Shown: one piece after another, positions 1-8,645 of the stretch | Numbering within the stretch: position 1 is the first letter of the stretch | Layout: every line of letters starts with the position of its first letter | Source: Clostridia bacterium | GTDB lineage: Bacteria > Bacillota > Clostridia > Oscillospirales > Acutalibacteraceae | NCBI GenBank assembly: GCA_017415025.1 | Contig: JAFQJH010000001.1 | Location: 1-64,000 of the forward strand | Direction of reading: 5' to 3' | Length of the DNA: 64,000 nt | Program-made: the position numbers and the translations under genes | The notes under the pieces: model-generated | Told to the model about the DNA's origin: nothing | Database searches by the model: none | Seen by the model: only the letters and a program-made list of their open reading frames with translations

Positions 1-1
1 G

Positions 2-116
2 GCTCCCTTGTGTAAAGGGAGCTGGATTTTGCGAAGCAAAAGACTGAGGGATTGTTAAAAAACAATCCTCCCGTCACGGCTTACGCCGTGCCACCCTCCT
101 TTACTCAAGGAGGGCT
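2..116. repeat. Multi-hairpin palindromic repeat
   Basis: A run of five adjacent perfect or near-perfect hairpins: CTCCCTT/AAAGGGAG, TTTTGC/GCAAAA, GATTGTT/AACAATC, CACGGC/GCCGTG and CCCTCCTT/AAGGAGGG. No coding potential is apparent. The outer arms (CTCCCTT and AAGGAGGG) suggest a REP/MITE-like mobile palindrome that may extend beyond the left edge. It is related in style to the repeats at 18617 and 29530. Confidence 0.6.
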
Positions 117-181
117 AGAAAACAGCAAACATTAAAGCCTCCCGCAAACTCCCATTTTACCGAACAAATCAAAATTTATTT

Positions 182-256
182 CGTAGGGCACGGCGCTTGC
201 GACGTGCCGAAGATTCAGCCAAAAACGACGGCGTGTTGTAAACGCCACGCCCTACG
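182..256. repeat. Repeat module A, copy 1 (CGTAGGGC...GCCCTACG)
   Basis: A 75-bp element bounded by the inverted termini CGTAGGGC and GCCCTACG, with an internal palindrome (GGCACGGCGCTTGCGACGTGCC type). A second copy, nearly identical, lies at 29789-29862. Followed immediately by module B in both places. Confidence 0.75.
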
Positions 257-277
257 CATTTTAATAAGATAGTGTCA

Positions 278-345
278 GTAGGGGAGCATAGTATGCTCCC
301 GAAAAATTACATCAAAATCTGCGGGCAGATGATATCTGCCCCTAC
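278..345. repeat. Repeat module B, copy 1 (GTAGGGG...CCCCTAC)
   Basis: A 68-bp element with inverted termini GTAGGGG/CCCCTAC and internal short palindromes (GGGAGCATAGTATGCTCCC, GGGCAGATGATATCTGCCC). A second copy is at 29884-29951 with only a few differences. The open reading frame crossing it (272-706) consists of repeat sequence and is not considered a gene. Confidence 0.75.
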
Positions 346-489
346 CGCCTCAAATGAAACTCGCACGGTAGGTCGGGAGCTTGCTGCCGCTGAAACACAT
401 CAGAAAATAAGGTACGTCGAGGGCGCCGTACCCTACGGATTACAGCATAAATTAAAAATCGTACTATATAAAAAAGCGGCGCAGCCCAT

Positions 490-739
490 TAACTTTTGCG
501 AAGCAAAAATTTCATATCGACAAAGTCGATATTTCATCTGTGTGAGCAGATTTCATTCGACCGAAAGGTCGGATTTCATTGCAAGGTCGGAGACTTTGCG
601 CTGGCGCAGCCCCACAGCTTTTGCCGAAGGCAAATATTTCGCTTTGCGTAAGCAAAATTTCGCACACCGTAAGGTGTATTTAGCATCTGCGACAGCAGAT
701 ATTTAGCTGCAGAGGATTTCTTCTGCCCCATAAACTCCC
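490..739. repeat. Hairpin array with ATTTC/ATTTA spacers (module C, copy 1)
   Basis: A series of short hairpins, each with a 3-6 nt loop and separated by a recurring ATTTC(AT) or ATTTA spacer: TTTTGC/GCAAAA, ATCGAC/GTCGAT, ATCTG/CAGAT, CGACC/GGTCG, then GCAAA, ACACC/GGTGT and ATCTGC/GCAGAT. The last part, 607-739, recurs at 30014-30148, where the first part is absent. Ends in the motif AAACTCCCAATTT, which marks several repeat boundaries in the window. 346-489 shows no gene. Confidence 0.65.
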
Positions 740-928
740 AATTTTTTTCGCAGACCTATTGTTTACTATAAACGCAGATTTTGTTGAACAAGCCTTCTTT
801 TGTGCATTGTGCTTTATTGTCATTTGCAAGTTTGTGTATATTGCCGAAAAGCAAAAATAAAGAAAAAATAATTCAATTTTTTTTACACATTTATACACCT
901 TTTTATACTATTTTTGTGTTTTATACAG

Positions 929-957
929 TTGACTTTTACCACAAGTTTTACTATAAT
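929..957 (+). promoter_or_regulatory. Sigma-A promoter for the dockerin protein gene
   Basis: TTGACT at 929-934 and TATAAT at 952-957, separated by 17 bp, lie in AT-rich DNA about 65 bp upstream of the ATG at 1021. A TAGGAGGAAAAAAAT ribosome site precedes the start codon. Confidence 0.8.
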
Positions 958-1020
958 TTAAGTGTCTATATATGTGCAGTAGTGCACATTTTGATGATTC
1001 TTTCTTAGGAGGAAAAAAAT

Positions 1021-4000
1021 ATGGCTAAATGCAAACGTATCCTTTGCGCTATCCTGTCCGTTGCGATGATGCTTACCATCGTTCCTATGGGCACAATCGG
1101 CGCATCCGCTGCAGATGTTGCTTTTGACACGGCCGCTGTTGACAACGGTGACGGCAAAATTGTCGTTCCTAACGTTACTCTCGATTCAACAAAGGTTATC
1201 CGTGTTGCGGCTGATGCAAGCGGTAATGTTTTCACAAACGGTACAACAATCGTTCCGGCAACACCGTCAGGCTTGCCGAAGATCAACGGTAATTTCACAG
1301 CACAGTACTACGTTGATGAAACTCCCGTAAGTCCTCAGGTTGTTTTCACAACTGACGTTGCGCTTGCTTCAGCACCGTCAATCTCTTGTGAGAATAGCAC
1401 AGGTGTTACCTTCTCAGCTCCTGTTCAGTCAGGTAACACATATACCTGGACTATCACGGGCGGTACAGGTGTTACTGTCGGTGAACTCAAGTTTGTTGTT
1501 GACTATTCAACATCTTACACAGACTCACTCACAGGCAAGACAGTAGAAAGATTCTACAAGGCTTATACAACAAGCTACGTTGAGAATATGGCACATCCCG
1601 CTTCCTTCTCAATGTACCGTACACGTTGGAATGCGGATGTCGCTCACGATGATCCCAGATGTTCTTATATCCTTCGAGTTCTCGGTGCAAGCACTTACGG
1701 CGGATTTGCTGCTTATGATGATTCTACAGATGATAAAGTAAACCATGGTTATTATGACTTTATCAATAATACATGGGTCGGCATGGGCTCAACAAATCAG
1801 GCTATGGGCTACGGTACGATGATCTATCAGGTTTCTGAGGACAGCGATGAGGGTAACGTTATGATCAACGCTAACAGCGACGCATGGAGACCTCAGTCCA
1901 CAACCTACATCGACCGCGGTCTTGGTAAGTCTCTTACTCAGGTTAATCTTCGTATGTCTCAGTTTGATCGTCAGGGTAGCAGAGACGGCTATACATATTT
2001 TGCACGTTACGGCCGTATGAAGCTTCTTGCAGGTAATGTTTATGCACATTCAGATGCTATCGACCACAATGCTTCACGTGTTGAGATCGGTCTTTCACTT
2101 GACCTTGTAAGCGATGTTCAGATTGCAAACCATGGTTATACAAACGTTCAGTTTACAGGTTCAACCTACGGTGATTCGGCTACTCTTAACGAAGCTACAG
2201 GTAACTACGTTTCACTGTATACCTTGGTTTACTGCGGCGGTAGTCATTACTCAAAGTACGACCAGGTTTCAAATGCTGATATTACAATGAACATCAATAT
2301 TGAAAGCTATGACAAGTCAGAGCTTCGCGGTTACATAACAGAGCTCCTTACTGCTAATGACCCGACAACAAAGCTTGCCGCTTCATCAGAAAACGGTATC
2401 AACCCGCAGTCATGGTTCTATTCAGATGGTTGGGATGCTTATAAGGCTGCTTTCCAGAAGGCACAGGGTATCCTCAACAAGCCCAACACTACACAGAACG
2501 AAATCAATGCTGCTCTCAGCGAGCTTGATACGGCTGAAGCAGGCCTTAAGGTTGCAACTGCTGATTACAGCGTAGTTGAAATCGCAAAGGCAGAAGCAGC
2601 AAAGCTTAACGCTCTTGATTACACAGAGGAATCCTGGGCAAGAGTTACTGCAGCTCTTGATGCTGCAGAAGCTGCTGAAGGCTATAGCGTATTCTATCAG
2701 CCCGCAGTTGATAAGCTCGCTATGGATATCGATGCAGCAATGGCACAGCTCGAGTACGGCGAGGCAAGCTGGGATCTCGTTAACGAGGCAATTGCAGTTT
2801 ACGAACAGCTTGATCCTACAAAGTATACATCGGATTCATGGGCGGTTCTCCGTAATGCTGTAAATGCAGCAGAGGAAGCAAAGCTCAGAGATCCTGCATA
2901 CACAGTTCAGGAGCAGGCAGAGGTTAATGAATTTGCACAGGCTATTTCCGATGCTATCGGTAACCTTAAGGATGCTCTTGCAGATTACACATCTGTTAGA
3001 GAGCAGGAATTAAGATATAAGGAAATCGTTATTCCTGAGATGGAGCAGATCGAGGCTGAACTCGAGGCAGCAGGCATCAGTCTTGCTGACTACGGTCTTG
3101 ACAGTGTTTATACAACAGCATCCTGGAGAAGAATGCAGGCAGCTCTTAACTACGATAAGGAGCTCACATGGCCGTATCAGGAAGACGTTTATGACTTTGC
3201 TGATCAGCTCAGAAGAGCTATCGACGAGCGTCAGCTTGCAGATGCTTACTATGACGACGTTTACGCTTTACTTGAGGAAGCAGAGTCATACGATCCCGCT
3301 TGGTACACACCGGATTCTTATGCAAAGCTTGAAGAAGCAATGGAAGCAGTTGTAGAAGGCAAGAAGATCAACGAGCAGTTGACAGTTAATGCTTATGCAG
3401 AGGCACTCGATGCTGCTATCAGAGGTCTTAAGGAAGCAGATGCTGATTACACAGAGGTTATCAATGCTGAAGACAGAATGAATAACCTTGATACATCACT
3501 CTACACTCCCGAATCATACGAGAAGGTTCTTGAGGCTTATGAAGCAATCAACTGGAATCTTATGGCAAAGGATCAGGATAAGGTAGATGCTTTCGCAGAA
3601 GCTCTTAACACAGCAATCGACGAGCTTGATTACGTCGGCGCTGATTATACAGACGTCATTGCGGCTGAAAACAGATGGAAGGCAATTACAGATACTTCAA
3701 TGTATACAAATGCAAGTATCGCTGAAGTTGTAAATGCAATCAATGCTGTTGACTATTCAAAGACAATTCTTGAGCAGGACGAAGTTGATGCAATGGCTGA
3801 CGCAATCAACTATGCTATTGACCACCTTGTTCTCAAGGGTGCAGATTATACAGAGCTCAAGGCAGCTCTTTCCGCAGCAAAGACAGAGCTTAACAAGCAC
3901 AACTCATTCCTTGCTGCTAACGGTGTAGGCTACTACACAGATGAAACAATCGCAGATCTTATCGAAGCTATCGAAGCTGTTCCCGTTGATGCAAGCGGCG

Positions 4001-5625
4001 CAGTTCTCGAGGATAAGAACTACAACCAGCAGTCAGAGGTTGACGCACTTACAGAAGCTCTTGTAAATGCAAAGACAGCTCTTAAGACTAACGGCGCAAA
4101 TTACGCTGAACTTGATGCAATTCTTCTCACAGTTCCCTCTGATGAGGACCTTGAGAATCTCTATACTGTAGATACTGCATCAGCTCTTATGCTCGCAGTT
4201 ATCAATGCAAACGCAGTTGACCGTGACCTTACGGTTGACGATCAGGCAACAATTGACGCTCTTGTAGCAGAGGTTGATACAGCTATCAAGAATCTTAAGT
4301 TCAAGGATGCTGACTACACAACAGTTGAAAACGCAAAGCTTGCAGCAGAGGCAAAGCTTGCAGAGGGTATCTGGACAGCAGCTTCAGCACAGGCTGTAAG
4401 AGATGCAATCAACGCTGTTGAATACGGCAAGGATATCAACGAGCAGGCAGCTGTTTATGCAATGGCAGACGCTATCAACAATGCAGCAGCTAACCTCGTT
4501 CCCGAGTACGCTAGCTATGATAAGGTAGATGCAGCTAAGGCTGAAGTTGAAAAAATTAACACAGCAATCGTTACTCCCGAGTCATACAAGAGAGTTACAG
4601 ATGCTGTTGATGCAGTTGTTTACGGTCTCTACGCTAAGGATCAGGCAACAGTAGACGGCTATGCACAGGCTATCACAGATGCTATTGCAGCTCTTGAGTT
4701 CGTATATGCTGATTGGTCAGAGGTTGATGCTCTTATTACAGAAATCAACAACCTCAATCCGGCAGACTATGCAAACTACGACGAGATTTATTGGTTGCAT
4801 ATCTACAATTACGTTGAAACAACTATTCCTGCAGAAAAGGCAAAGTATGTTTACGTTGATACACAGGCTCAGGTAGACGCTGTTTACGATCAGCTTCTTG
4901 CATACAAGAATATGCTCGAGCCCGTAGCAATCACATCAATCGAAGTTACAAAGGCTCCGACTAAGGTTGAATATGTAATTGGCGATGCATTTGATGCAAC
5001 AGGTCTTACAATCAAGGCTAACTACAACAACGGCACATCTGCTACACTCACAGAAGGCTTCACACTCAGCGAAGTTGATATGTCAACAGCAGGTGAGAAG
5101 ACAGTAACAGTAACTTACGAAGGCAAGACAGCAACATTCACTATTACAGTAGCTGAAAATCAGGCAGTAGCTTACTTCAATATCATCGGCGGCGCATCAG
5201 TCAAGACACAGGGCGGCGTAAACTACATCGTAGGTCTTCAGACCAGCCTTACAAAGGCAAAGTTCCAGAGCACATACATTGAGTATGAGAATGTAACCTT
5301 GACATACAAAATGACAACATCACGTTATATGGGTACAGGCTCAACAGTAACAGCAACATCAACACTCACAGGTGAAGTTATCGGTGAGTATGTAATCGTA
5401 ATCTACGGTGACGTAGACGGAAGTGCAACAATCAATGCACGTGACGGTTCTAGAATCGCAGCATCAATCGCAGGTACAACATCACTTTCACAGGCTGAAA
5501 AGCTTGCAGCTAACGTAGAGGGTGCAAGAGTACAGATTAATGCTAAAGATAAGGCTGTTATCCAGGCTGTTGTTGCAGGTACAATGGTTATTGACCAGGC
5601 GACAGGCAAGGGTGTTGAAGTCTAA
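1021..5625 (+). CDS. Giant secreted FIVAR-repeat protein with Ig-like and dockerin domains
   Basis: A 1534-residue secreted protein. Residues 1-31 form a signal peptide (KCKR, hydrophobic core, ASAA cleavage site). Residues 32-450 are a beta-rich region with no family I can name. From about 455 to 1300 there are roughly ten helical repeats of about 80 residues of the FIVAR type, each starting near YT..SW..L..A and ending with A...L....ADYT.V. About 1303-1380 is a bacterial Ig-like (Big_3) domain. From 1463 to the end lies a dockerin: the first calcium-loop half GDVDGSATINARDGSRIA is good, the second (ANVEGARVQINAKDKAVIQ) is degenerate. Known dockerins bind cohesins of cellulosomes or cell-surface scaffolds, so this is probably a surface or scaffold-anchored structural or glycan-binding protein. 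No glycosidase domain is visible. It has its own promoter and terminator, so it is monocistronic. Confidence 0.85.
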   Translation: MAKCKRILCAILSVAMMLTIVPMGTIGASAADVAFDTAAVDNGDGKIVVPNVTLDSTKVIRVAADASGNVFTNGTTIVPATPSGLPKINGNFTAQYYVDETPVSPQVVFTTDVALASAPSISCENSTGVTFSAPVQSGNTYTWTITGGTGVTVGELKFVVDYSTSYTDSLTGKTVERFYKAYTTSYVENMAHPASFSMYRTRWNADVAHDDPRCSYILRVLGASTYGGFAAYDDSTDDKVNHGYYDFINNTWVGMGSTNQAMGYGTMIYQVSEDSDEGNVMINANSDAWRPQSTTYIDRGLGKSLTQVNLRMSQFDRQGSRDGYTYFARYGRMKLLAGNVYAHSDAIDHNASRVEIGLSLDLVSDVQIANHGYTNVQFTGSTYGDSATLNEATGNYVSLYTLVYCGGSHYSKYDQVSNADITMNINIESYDKSELRGYITELLTANDPTTKLAASSENGINPQSWFYSDGWDAYKAAFQKAQGILNKPNTTQNEINAALSELDTAEAGLKVATADYSVVEIAKAEAAKLNALDYTEESWARVTAALDAAEAAEGYSVFYQPAVDKLAMDIDAAMAQLEYGEASWDLVNEAIAVYEQLDPTKYTSDSWAVLRNAVNAAEEAKLRDPAYTVQEQAEVNEFAQAISDAIGNLKDALADYTSVREQELRYKEIVIPEMEQIEAELEAAGISLADYGLDSVYTTASWRRMQAALNYDKELTWPYQEDVYDFADQLRRAIDERQLADAYYDDVYALLEEAESYDPAWYTPDSYAKLEEAMEAVVEGKKINEQLTVNAYAEALDAAIRGLKEADADYTEVINAEDRMNNLDTSLYTPESYEKVLEAYEAINWNLMAKDQDKVDAFAEALNTAIDELDYVGADYTDVIAAENRWKAITDTSMYTNASIAEVVNAINAVDYSKTILEQDEVDAMADAINYAIDHLVLKGADYTELKAALSAAKTELNKHNSFLAANGVGYYTDETIADLIEAIEAVPVDASGAVLEDKNYNQQSEVDALTEALVNAKTALKTNGANYAELDAILLTVPSDEDLENLYTVDTASALMLAVINANAVDRDLTVDDQATIDALVAEVDTAIKNLKFKDADYTTVENAKLAAEAKLAEGIWTAASAQAVRDAINAVEYGKDINEQAAVYAMADAINNAAANLVPEYASYDKVDAAKAEVEKINTAIVTPESYKRVTDAVDAVVYGLYAKDQATVDGYAQAITDAIAALEFVYADWSEVDALITEINNLNPADYANYDEIYWLHIYNYVETTIPAEKAKYVYVDTQAQVDAVYDQLLAYKNMLEPVAITSIEVTKAPTKVEYVIGDAFDATGLTIKANYNNGTSATLTEGFTLSEVDMSTAGEKTVTVTYEGKTATFTITVAENQAVAYFNIIGGASVKTQGGVNYIVGLQTSLTKAKFQSTYIEYENVTLTYKMTTSRYMGTGSTVTATSTLTGEVIGEYVIVIYGDVDGSATINARDGSRIAASIAGTTSLSQAEKLAANVEGARVQINAKDKAVIQAVVAGTMVIDQATGKGVEV

Positions 5626-5644
5626 CACATTCTGAACAACAATT

Positions 5645-5680
5645 TAAGCGGTATGGCAATCAGCCATACCGCTTTCTCTA
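5645..5680 (+). terminator. Terminator of the dockerin gene
   Basis: Hairpin AGCGGTATGGC/GCCATACCGCT with a 5-nt loop, followed by a T-rich stretch, 20 bp after the stop codon. Confidence 0.8.
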
Positions 5681-5689
5681 TATCTATGC

Positions 5690-5725
5690 AAAAAAGAGCA
5701 GTAAAAGCTTTTGCTTTTACTGCCC
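5690..5725 (-). terminator. Terminator of tyrS
   Basis: Read on the minus strand, GCAGTAAAAGC/GCTTTTACTGC with an AAAA loop is followed by CTCTTTTTTG. It lies 16 bp beyond the tyrS stop codon. Confidence 0.85.
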
Positions 5726-5740
5726 GATTTATTTATAAAC

Positions 5741-6964
5741 TTATGCCTGAACCTTATGGAAAACCTTCTTGCCCTTCTTGACAATAATTGCAGTTGCCTT
5801 AAGGTCATCCTGAGTGAATGAAAGTGCGACATCCGTAACCTTGTTGTCGTCAACGGAAACACCGCCCTGCTGAACAAGACGTCTGCCTTCTCCGCGTGAC
5901 TTTGTGATACCTGTCTTAACAAGAACCTCGAGAATGTCAATCTTACCGTCAGCGAAATCCTCGTCAGCAAGAGTTGTTGTCGGCATATTTGCGCTGTCTG
6001 TTCCGCCGCCGAAGAGAGCCTTTGAAGCCTCGCGAGCCTTCTCTGCCTCTTCCTCACCGTGAACAAGCTTTGTAAGCTCGTAAGCGAGAATGTCCTTTGC
6101 CTCGTTGAGCTGACTGCCTTCCCAATCGTTCATAGCATCAATTTCCTCAAGCGGAAGGAAGGTGAGCATTCTGATGCACTTGAGAACGTCCTGATCGCCC
6201 ACGTTTCTCCAATACTGATAGAATTCGTACGGAGATGTCTTTTCGGGGTCAAGCCAAACAGCGCCCGAAGCTGTCTTACCCATCTTCTTACCCTCGGAGT
6301 TCATAAGGAGGGTAATCGTCATTGCGTAAGCATCCTTGCCGAGCTTTTTACGGATAAGCTCAGTACCGCCGAGCATATTTGACCACTGGTCATCGCCGCC
6401 GAACTGCATATTACAGCCGTATTCCTTGAAAAGGTGGTAGAAGTCGTAGCTCTGCATAATCATATAGTTGAACTCAAGGAAGCTGAGTCCCTTTTCCATT
6501 CTCTGCTTGTAGCATTCCGCACGGAGCATATTGTTGACAGAGAAGCACGTACCGACCTCGCGGAGCACCTCAACGTAGTTAAGGTCAAGAAGCCAATCGG
6601 CATTGTTGACCATCATAGCTTTGCCTTCACCAAACTCGATAAAACGGCTCATCTGCTTTTTAAAGCAAGCGATGTTATGGTCGATATCTTCCTTCGTAAG
6701 CATTTTACGAAGATCGGAACGGCCCGAAGGGTCGCCGATCATACCTGTACCGCCGCCGAGCAAAGCAATCGGACGGTTGCCTGCCATCTGGAGTCTCTTC
6801 ATAAGGCAGAGTGCCATAAAGTGACCGACGTGAAGGCTGTCAGCGGTGGGGTCAAAGCCGATGTAGAAAACAGCCTTACCGTTGTTGATAAGCTCCTTGA
6901 TTTCGTCTTCGTCCGTAACCTGAGCGATAAGACCTCTGGCTACGAGCTCGTCATAAATTTTCAT
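5741..6964 (-). CDS. tyrS: Tyrosyl-tRNA synthetase
   Basis: Charges tRNA-Tyr with tyrosine in the cytoplasm. At 407 residues it has normal length for a class I TyrS. The HIGH signature is HVGH at residues 45-48, preceded by the tyrosine-binding [12 protein letters not shown] strand. The binding-pocket segment [10 protein letters not shown] is present, and the KMSKS loop appears as KMGKT at about residue 230. The C-terminal 65 residues form an S4 RNA-binding domain ([28 protein letters not shown]). Translation starts at ATG 6964 behind AAAGGAT. It is monocistronic and controlled by a Tyr T-box leader directly upstream. Confidence 0.97.
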   Translation of the reverse strand: MKIYDELVARGLIAQVTDEDEIKELINNGKAVFYIGFDPTADSLHVGHFMALCLMKRLQMAGNRPIALLGGGTGMIGDPSGRSDLRKMLTKEDIDHNIACFKKQMSRFIEFGEGKAMMVNNADWLLDLNYVEVLREVGTCFSVNNMLRAECYKQRMEKGLSFLEFNYMIMQSYDFYHLFKEYGCNMQFGGDDQWSNMLGGTELIRKKLGKDAYAMTITLLMNSEGKKMGKTASGAVWLDPEKTSPYEFYQYWRNVGDQDVLKCIRMLTFLPLEEIDAMNDWEGSQLNEAKDILAYELTKLVHGEEEAEKAREASKALFGGGTDSANMPTTTLADEDFADGKIDILEVLVKTGITKSRGEGRRLVQQGGVSVDDNKVTDVALSFTQDDLKATAIIVKKGKKVFHKVQA

Positions 6965-7004
6965 TGTGTGTCTATCCTTTCTGATTTACGTTTTGTGACA
7001 GAAA

Positions 7005-7297
7005 ATAAAAATACCCCTGTCATCTGACAGAGGACGAATTACCGTGTTACCACCTCTATTTATCATATCCTCACGGATATGACCTCAGCGGGTACATAGG
7101 TAAATAGCATAAATTCGAATTTATGCTGTTTACCTGAATACCCTTACGCTTTAACGCGCGCACACGGTACAGCCTACTTAAAATTTGTTCGGTGCACAAC
7201 TCGGGGAGGTATTTCACACGGCACTCACGTTTTCTCACACCAACCGAAAACTCTCTTTGCTTCGCAACCGAACTACTTTTTCCCGTCACAGTTATTG
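7005..7297 (-). promoter_or_regulatory. T-box riboswitch, Tyr specifier (tyrS leader)
   Basis: On the minus strand the T-box core GGTGGTAACACGG (complement of 7042-7054) precedes a terminator hairpin CCTCTGTCA/TGACAGGGG plus T-run (7010-7034). Stem I can be drawn as AACU/AGUU base helix, a GUGAC/CG kink-turn, GGGA/UCCC helix, then a loop with AGUA on one side and GAAA-UAC on the other. The specifier UAC (complement of 7209-7211) is a tyrosine codon and fits tyrS. The AGAGAG distal bulge is also present. Confidence 0.93.
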
Positions 7298-7302
7298 AAG
7301 TG

Positions 7303-7331
7303 ATTATATCTTGAAAAAAACATTTTGTCAA
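7303..7331 (-). promoter_or_regulatory. tyrS promoter
   Basis: On the minus strand TTGACA (complement of 7326-7331) and TATAAT (complement of 7303-7308) with a 17-bp spacer, directly before the T-box leader. Confidence 0.85.
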
Positions 7332-7339
7332 GTAAAGAG

Positions 7340-7368
7340 TTGACGAAAAACGAAAAATAGGTTAGAAT
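7340..7368 (+). promoter_or_regulatory. trmB promoter
   Basis: TTGACG at 7340-7345 and TAGAAT at 7363-7368 with a 17-bp spacer, 30 bp upstream of the trmB start. It is divergent from and abuts the tyrS promoter. Confidence 0.75.
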
Positions 7369-7398
7369 AGACCGAGCAAATTACGGGCGGTGAATCCT

Positions 7399-8070
7399 AT
7401 GAGAATGAGACGAAAGAAAAACCTTGAATCAAGGCTTGAAGAATGCAGCGATATTCTTTTTGAAATACGTTCAGACGATAAAAATTTCAGCACTGCGATA
7501 GAAAACAAAAACTATTTCAATTATGCCGAGCTTTTCGGCAACAGCAATCCCGTACATATGGAAATCGGTTGCGGTAAGGGTCAGTTTGTATGCGAAATTG
7601 CGAAGCGTAACCCCGATATCAATTATATCGCGGTTGAAAAGAGTGCAAACGTAATTGTTCAGGCGTGCGAAAAGGCGATTGAAGCGGGACTTAAAAATGT
7701 TTACTTTATAAAGGGCGGGGCAGAATACCTGCCGTGCTTTATTCCCGACGGAACAATCGAAAGGCTGTATCTTAATTTTTCCTGTCCGTTCCCGAAGAAG
7801 AAATATGCAAACCACAGATTAACCAACAAAGCTTTTTTGAAGCTTTATGAAATGATGCTTGCACCTGCGGCTGAAATTCATCAGAAAACGGATAATATGC
7901 ATTTCTTCGAATATTCAATCGGCGAGCTGTCAGATTACGGCTTTACAATCAAAAACGTATCTCTCGACTTGCATAATTCTGATTTTGAGGGAAACATCGT
8001 AACGGAATACGAAAAGCGCTTTTCTGACCTCGGTCAACCGATATACAGACTTGAAGCATATCTTAAATAA
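7399..8070 (+). CDS. trmB: tRNA (guanine-N7-)-methyltransferase
   Basis: Methylates G46 in the variable loop of tRNAs using S-adenosylmethionine. About 223 residues with the family N-terminus MRMRRKKNLE and a Rossmann SAM-binding motif (HMEIGCGKGQFVCEIAKRNP). The family's RLYLNFSCPFPKKK..HRLT segment is present; most TrmB proteins have SDPWPKKRHxKRR there, so the SDPWP site here reads SCPFP and the following Arg-rich loop is weaker. I prefer ATG 7399 over the upstream GTG at 7390 because it gives the conserved MRMR start and proper spacing to GGGCGG. Single gene with its own promoter and terminator. Confidence 0.9.
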   Translation: MRMRRKKNLESRLEECSDILFEIRSDDKNFSTAIENKNYFNYAELFGNSNPVHMEIGCGKGQFVCEIAKRNPDINYIAVEKSANVIVQACEKAIEAGLKNVYFIKGGAEYLPCFIPDGTIERLYLNFSCPFPKKKYANHRLTNKAFLKLYEMMLAPAAEIHQKTDNMHFFEYSIGELSDYGFTIKNVSLDLHNSDFEGNIVTEYEKRFSDLGQPIYRLEAYLK

Positions 8071-8074
8071 ATTT

Positions 8075-8111
8075 AAAGTCGGCAAGGCTCAACGCTTTGC
8101 CGACTTTTTTG
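8075..8111 (+). terminator. trmB terminator
   Basis: AAGTCGGCAAGGC/GCTTTGCCGACTT hairpin with TTTTTT, ending about 10 bp before the convergent niaR stop. Confidence 0.85.
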
Positions 8112-8120
8112 TATGTAATC

Positions 8121-8633
8121 TCATATTTCAGGCGCGATGTAATTTTTTGCTGTAAGAGCCTGCTCAATTTCGTCGAGTATCCTTTCTGATTCCGCTCGGA
8201 CGGTGTGATAATGATAACCGCCGGTTATGTTCATAAGCTCGGTGGACTTGCCGCTTCTGACACCTTCGATAAACTGCTTGATATGAAGGCTTGAAAAAAT
8301 GTTGAGCGGTGCTGTCATCTTGCCGTAAACCTTGTGCCAGACAAACACGTCAACCACCGTTCCGCCGAGACTGACAATAGTGTTTAATTCATCCTCGGTT
8401 TCTTCGGTTGTATGGTACACCTTGAATACACGTTCCTTCAGAGGTGATTTCTGAAGGATATATCCGTTATGAGTGGAGAGGATATCGTATCCTGAGCCCT
8501 TGAGAACGGTCATATCCTGAACAATAATCTGTCTTGATACTCCGAATTCTTCGGAGAGCTTGCCGCCCGATATTGCTTCGTTTGACGATAAAAGCAAATT
8601 AACAATCGCCTTTCTTCTGTCAGCCGCTTTCAT
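8121..8633 (-). CDS. niaR: NiaR-type niacin-responsive transcriptional repressor
   Basis: A 170-residue regulator with an N-terminal HTH_11 winged helix (about 5-55, RRKAIVNLLLSSNEAISGGKLSEEFGVSRQIIVQDM) and a C-terminal 3H domain with its conserved histidines (VWHKVYG, GGYHYHTV). Characterised members bind niacin and a metal and repress NAD biosynthesis and niacin uptake genes. It is the last gene of the nadA-nadB-nadC cluster, 12 bp after nadC, which strongly supports autogenous control of the NAD operon. A candidate operator lies at the nadA promoter. Confidence 0.9.
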   Translation of the reverse strand: MKAADRRKAIVNLLLSSNEAISGGKLSEEFGVSRQIIVQDMTVLKGSGYDILSTHNGYILQKSPLKERVFKVYHTTEETEDELNTIVSLGGTVVDVFVWHKVYGKMTAPLNIFSSLHIKQFIEGVRSGKSTELMNITGGYHYHTVRAESERILDEIEQALTAKNYIAPEI

Positions 8634-8645
8634 TGGTTCACCCCA

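Noticed and set aside
272..706. 144-residue open frame
   Set aside because: It lies across repeat modules B and C, which recur at 29884-30148 with a different frame length. Composition follows hairpin units, and there is no ribosome site.
490..739. Possible CRISPR-like array
   Set aside because: The spacers are constant and the stems vary, which is the reverse of CRISPR. No cas genes in the window.
6059..7027. Plus-strand open frames opposite tyrS
   Set aside because: Shadows of the tyrS coding strand with no family features or ribosome sites.
7071..7331. 86-residue minus-strand frame
   Set aside because: It coincides with the tyrS T-box leader, whose structure explains the sequence.
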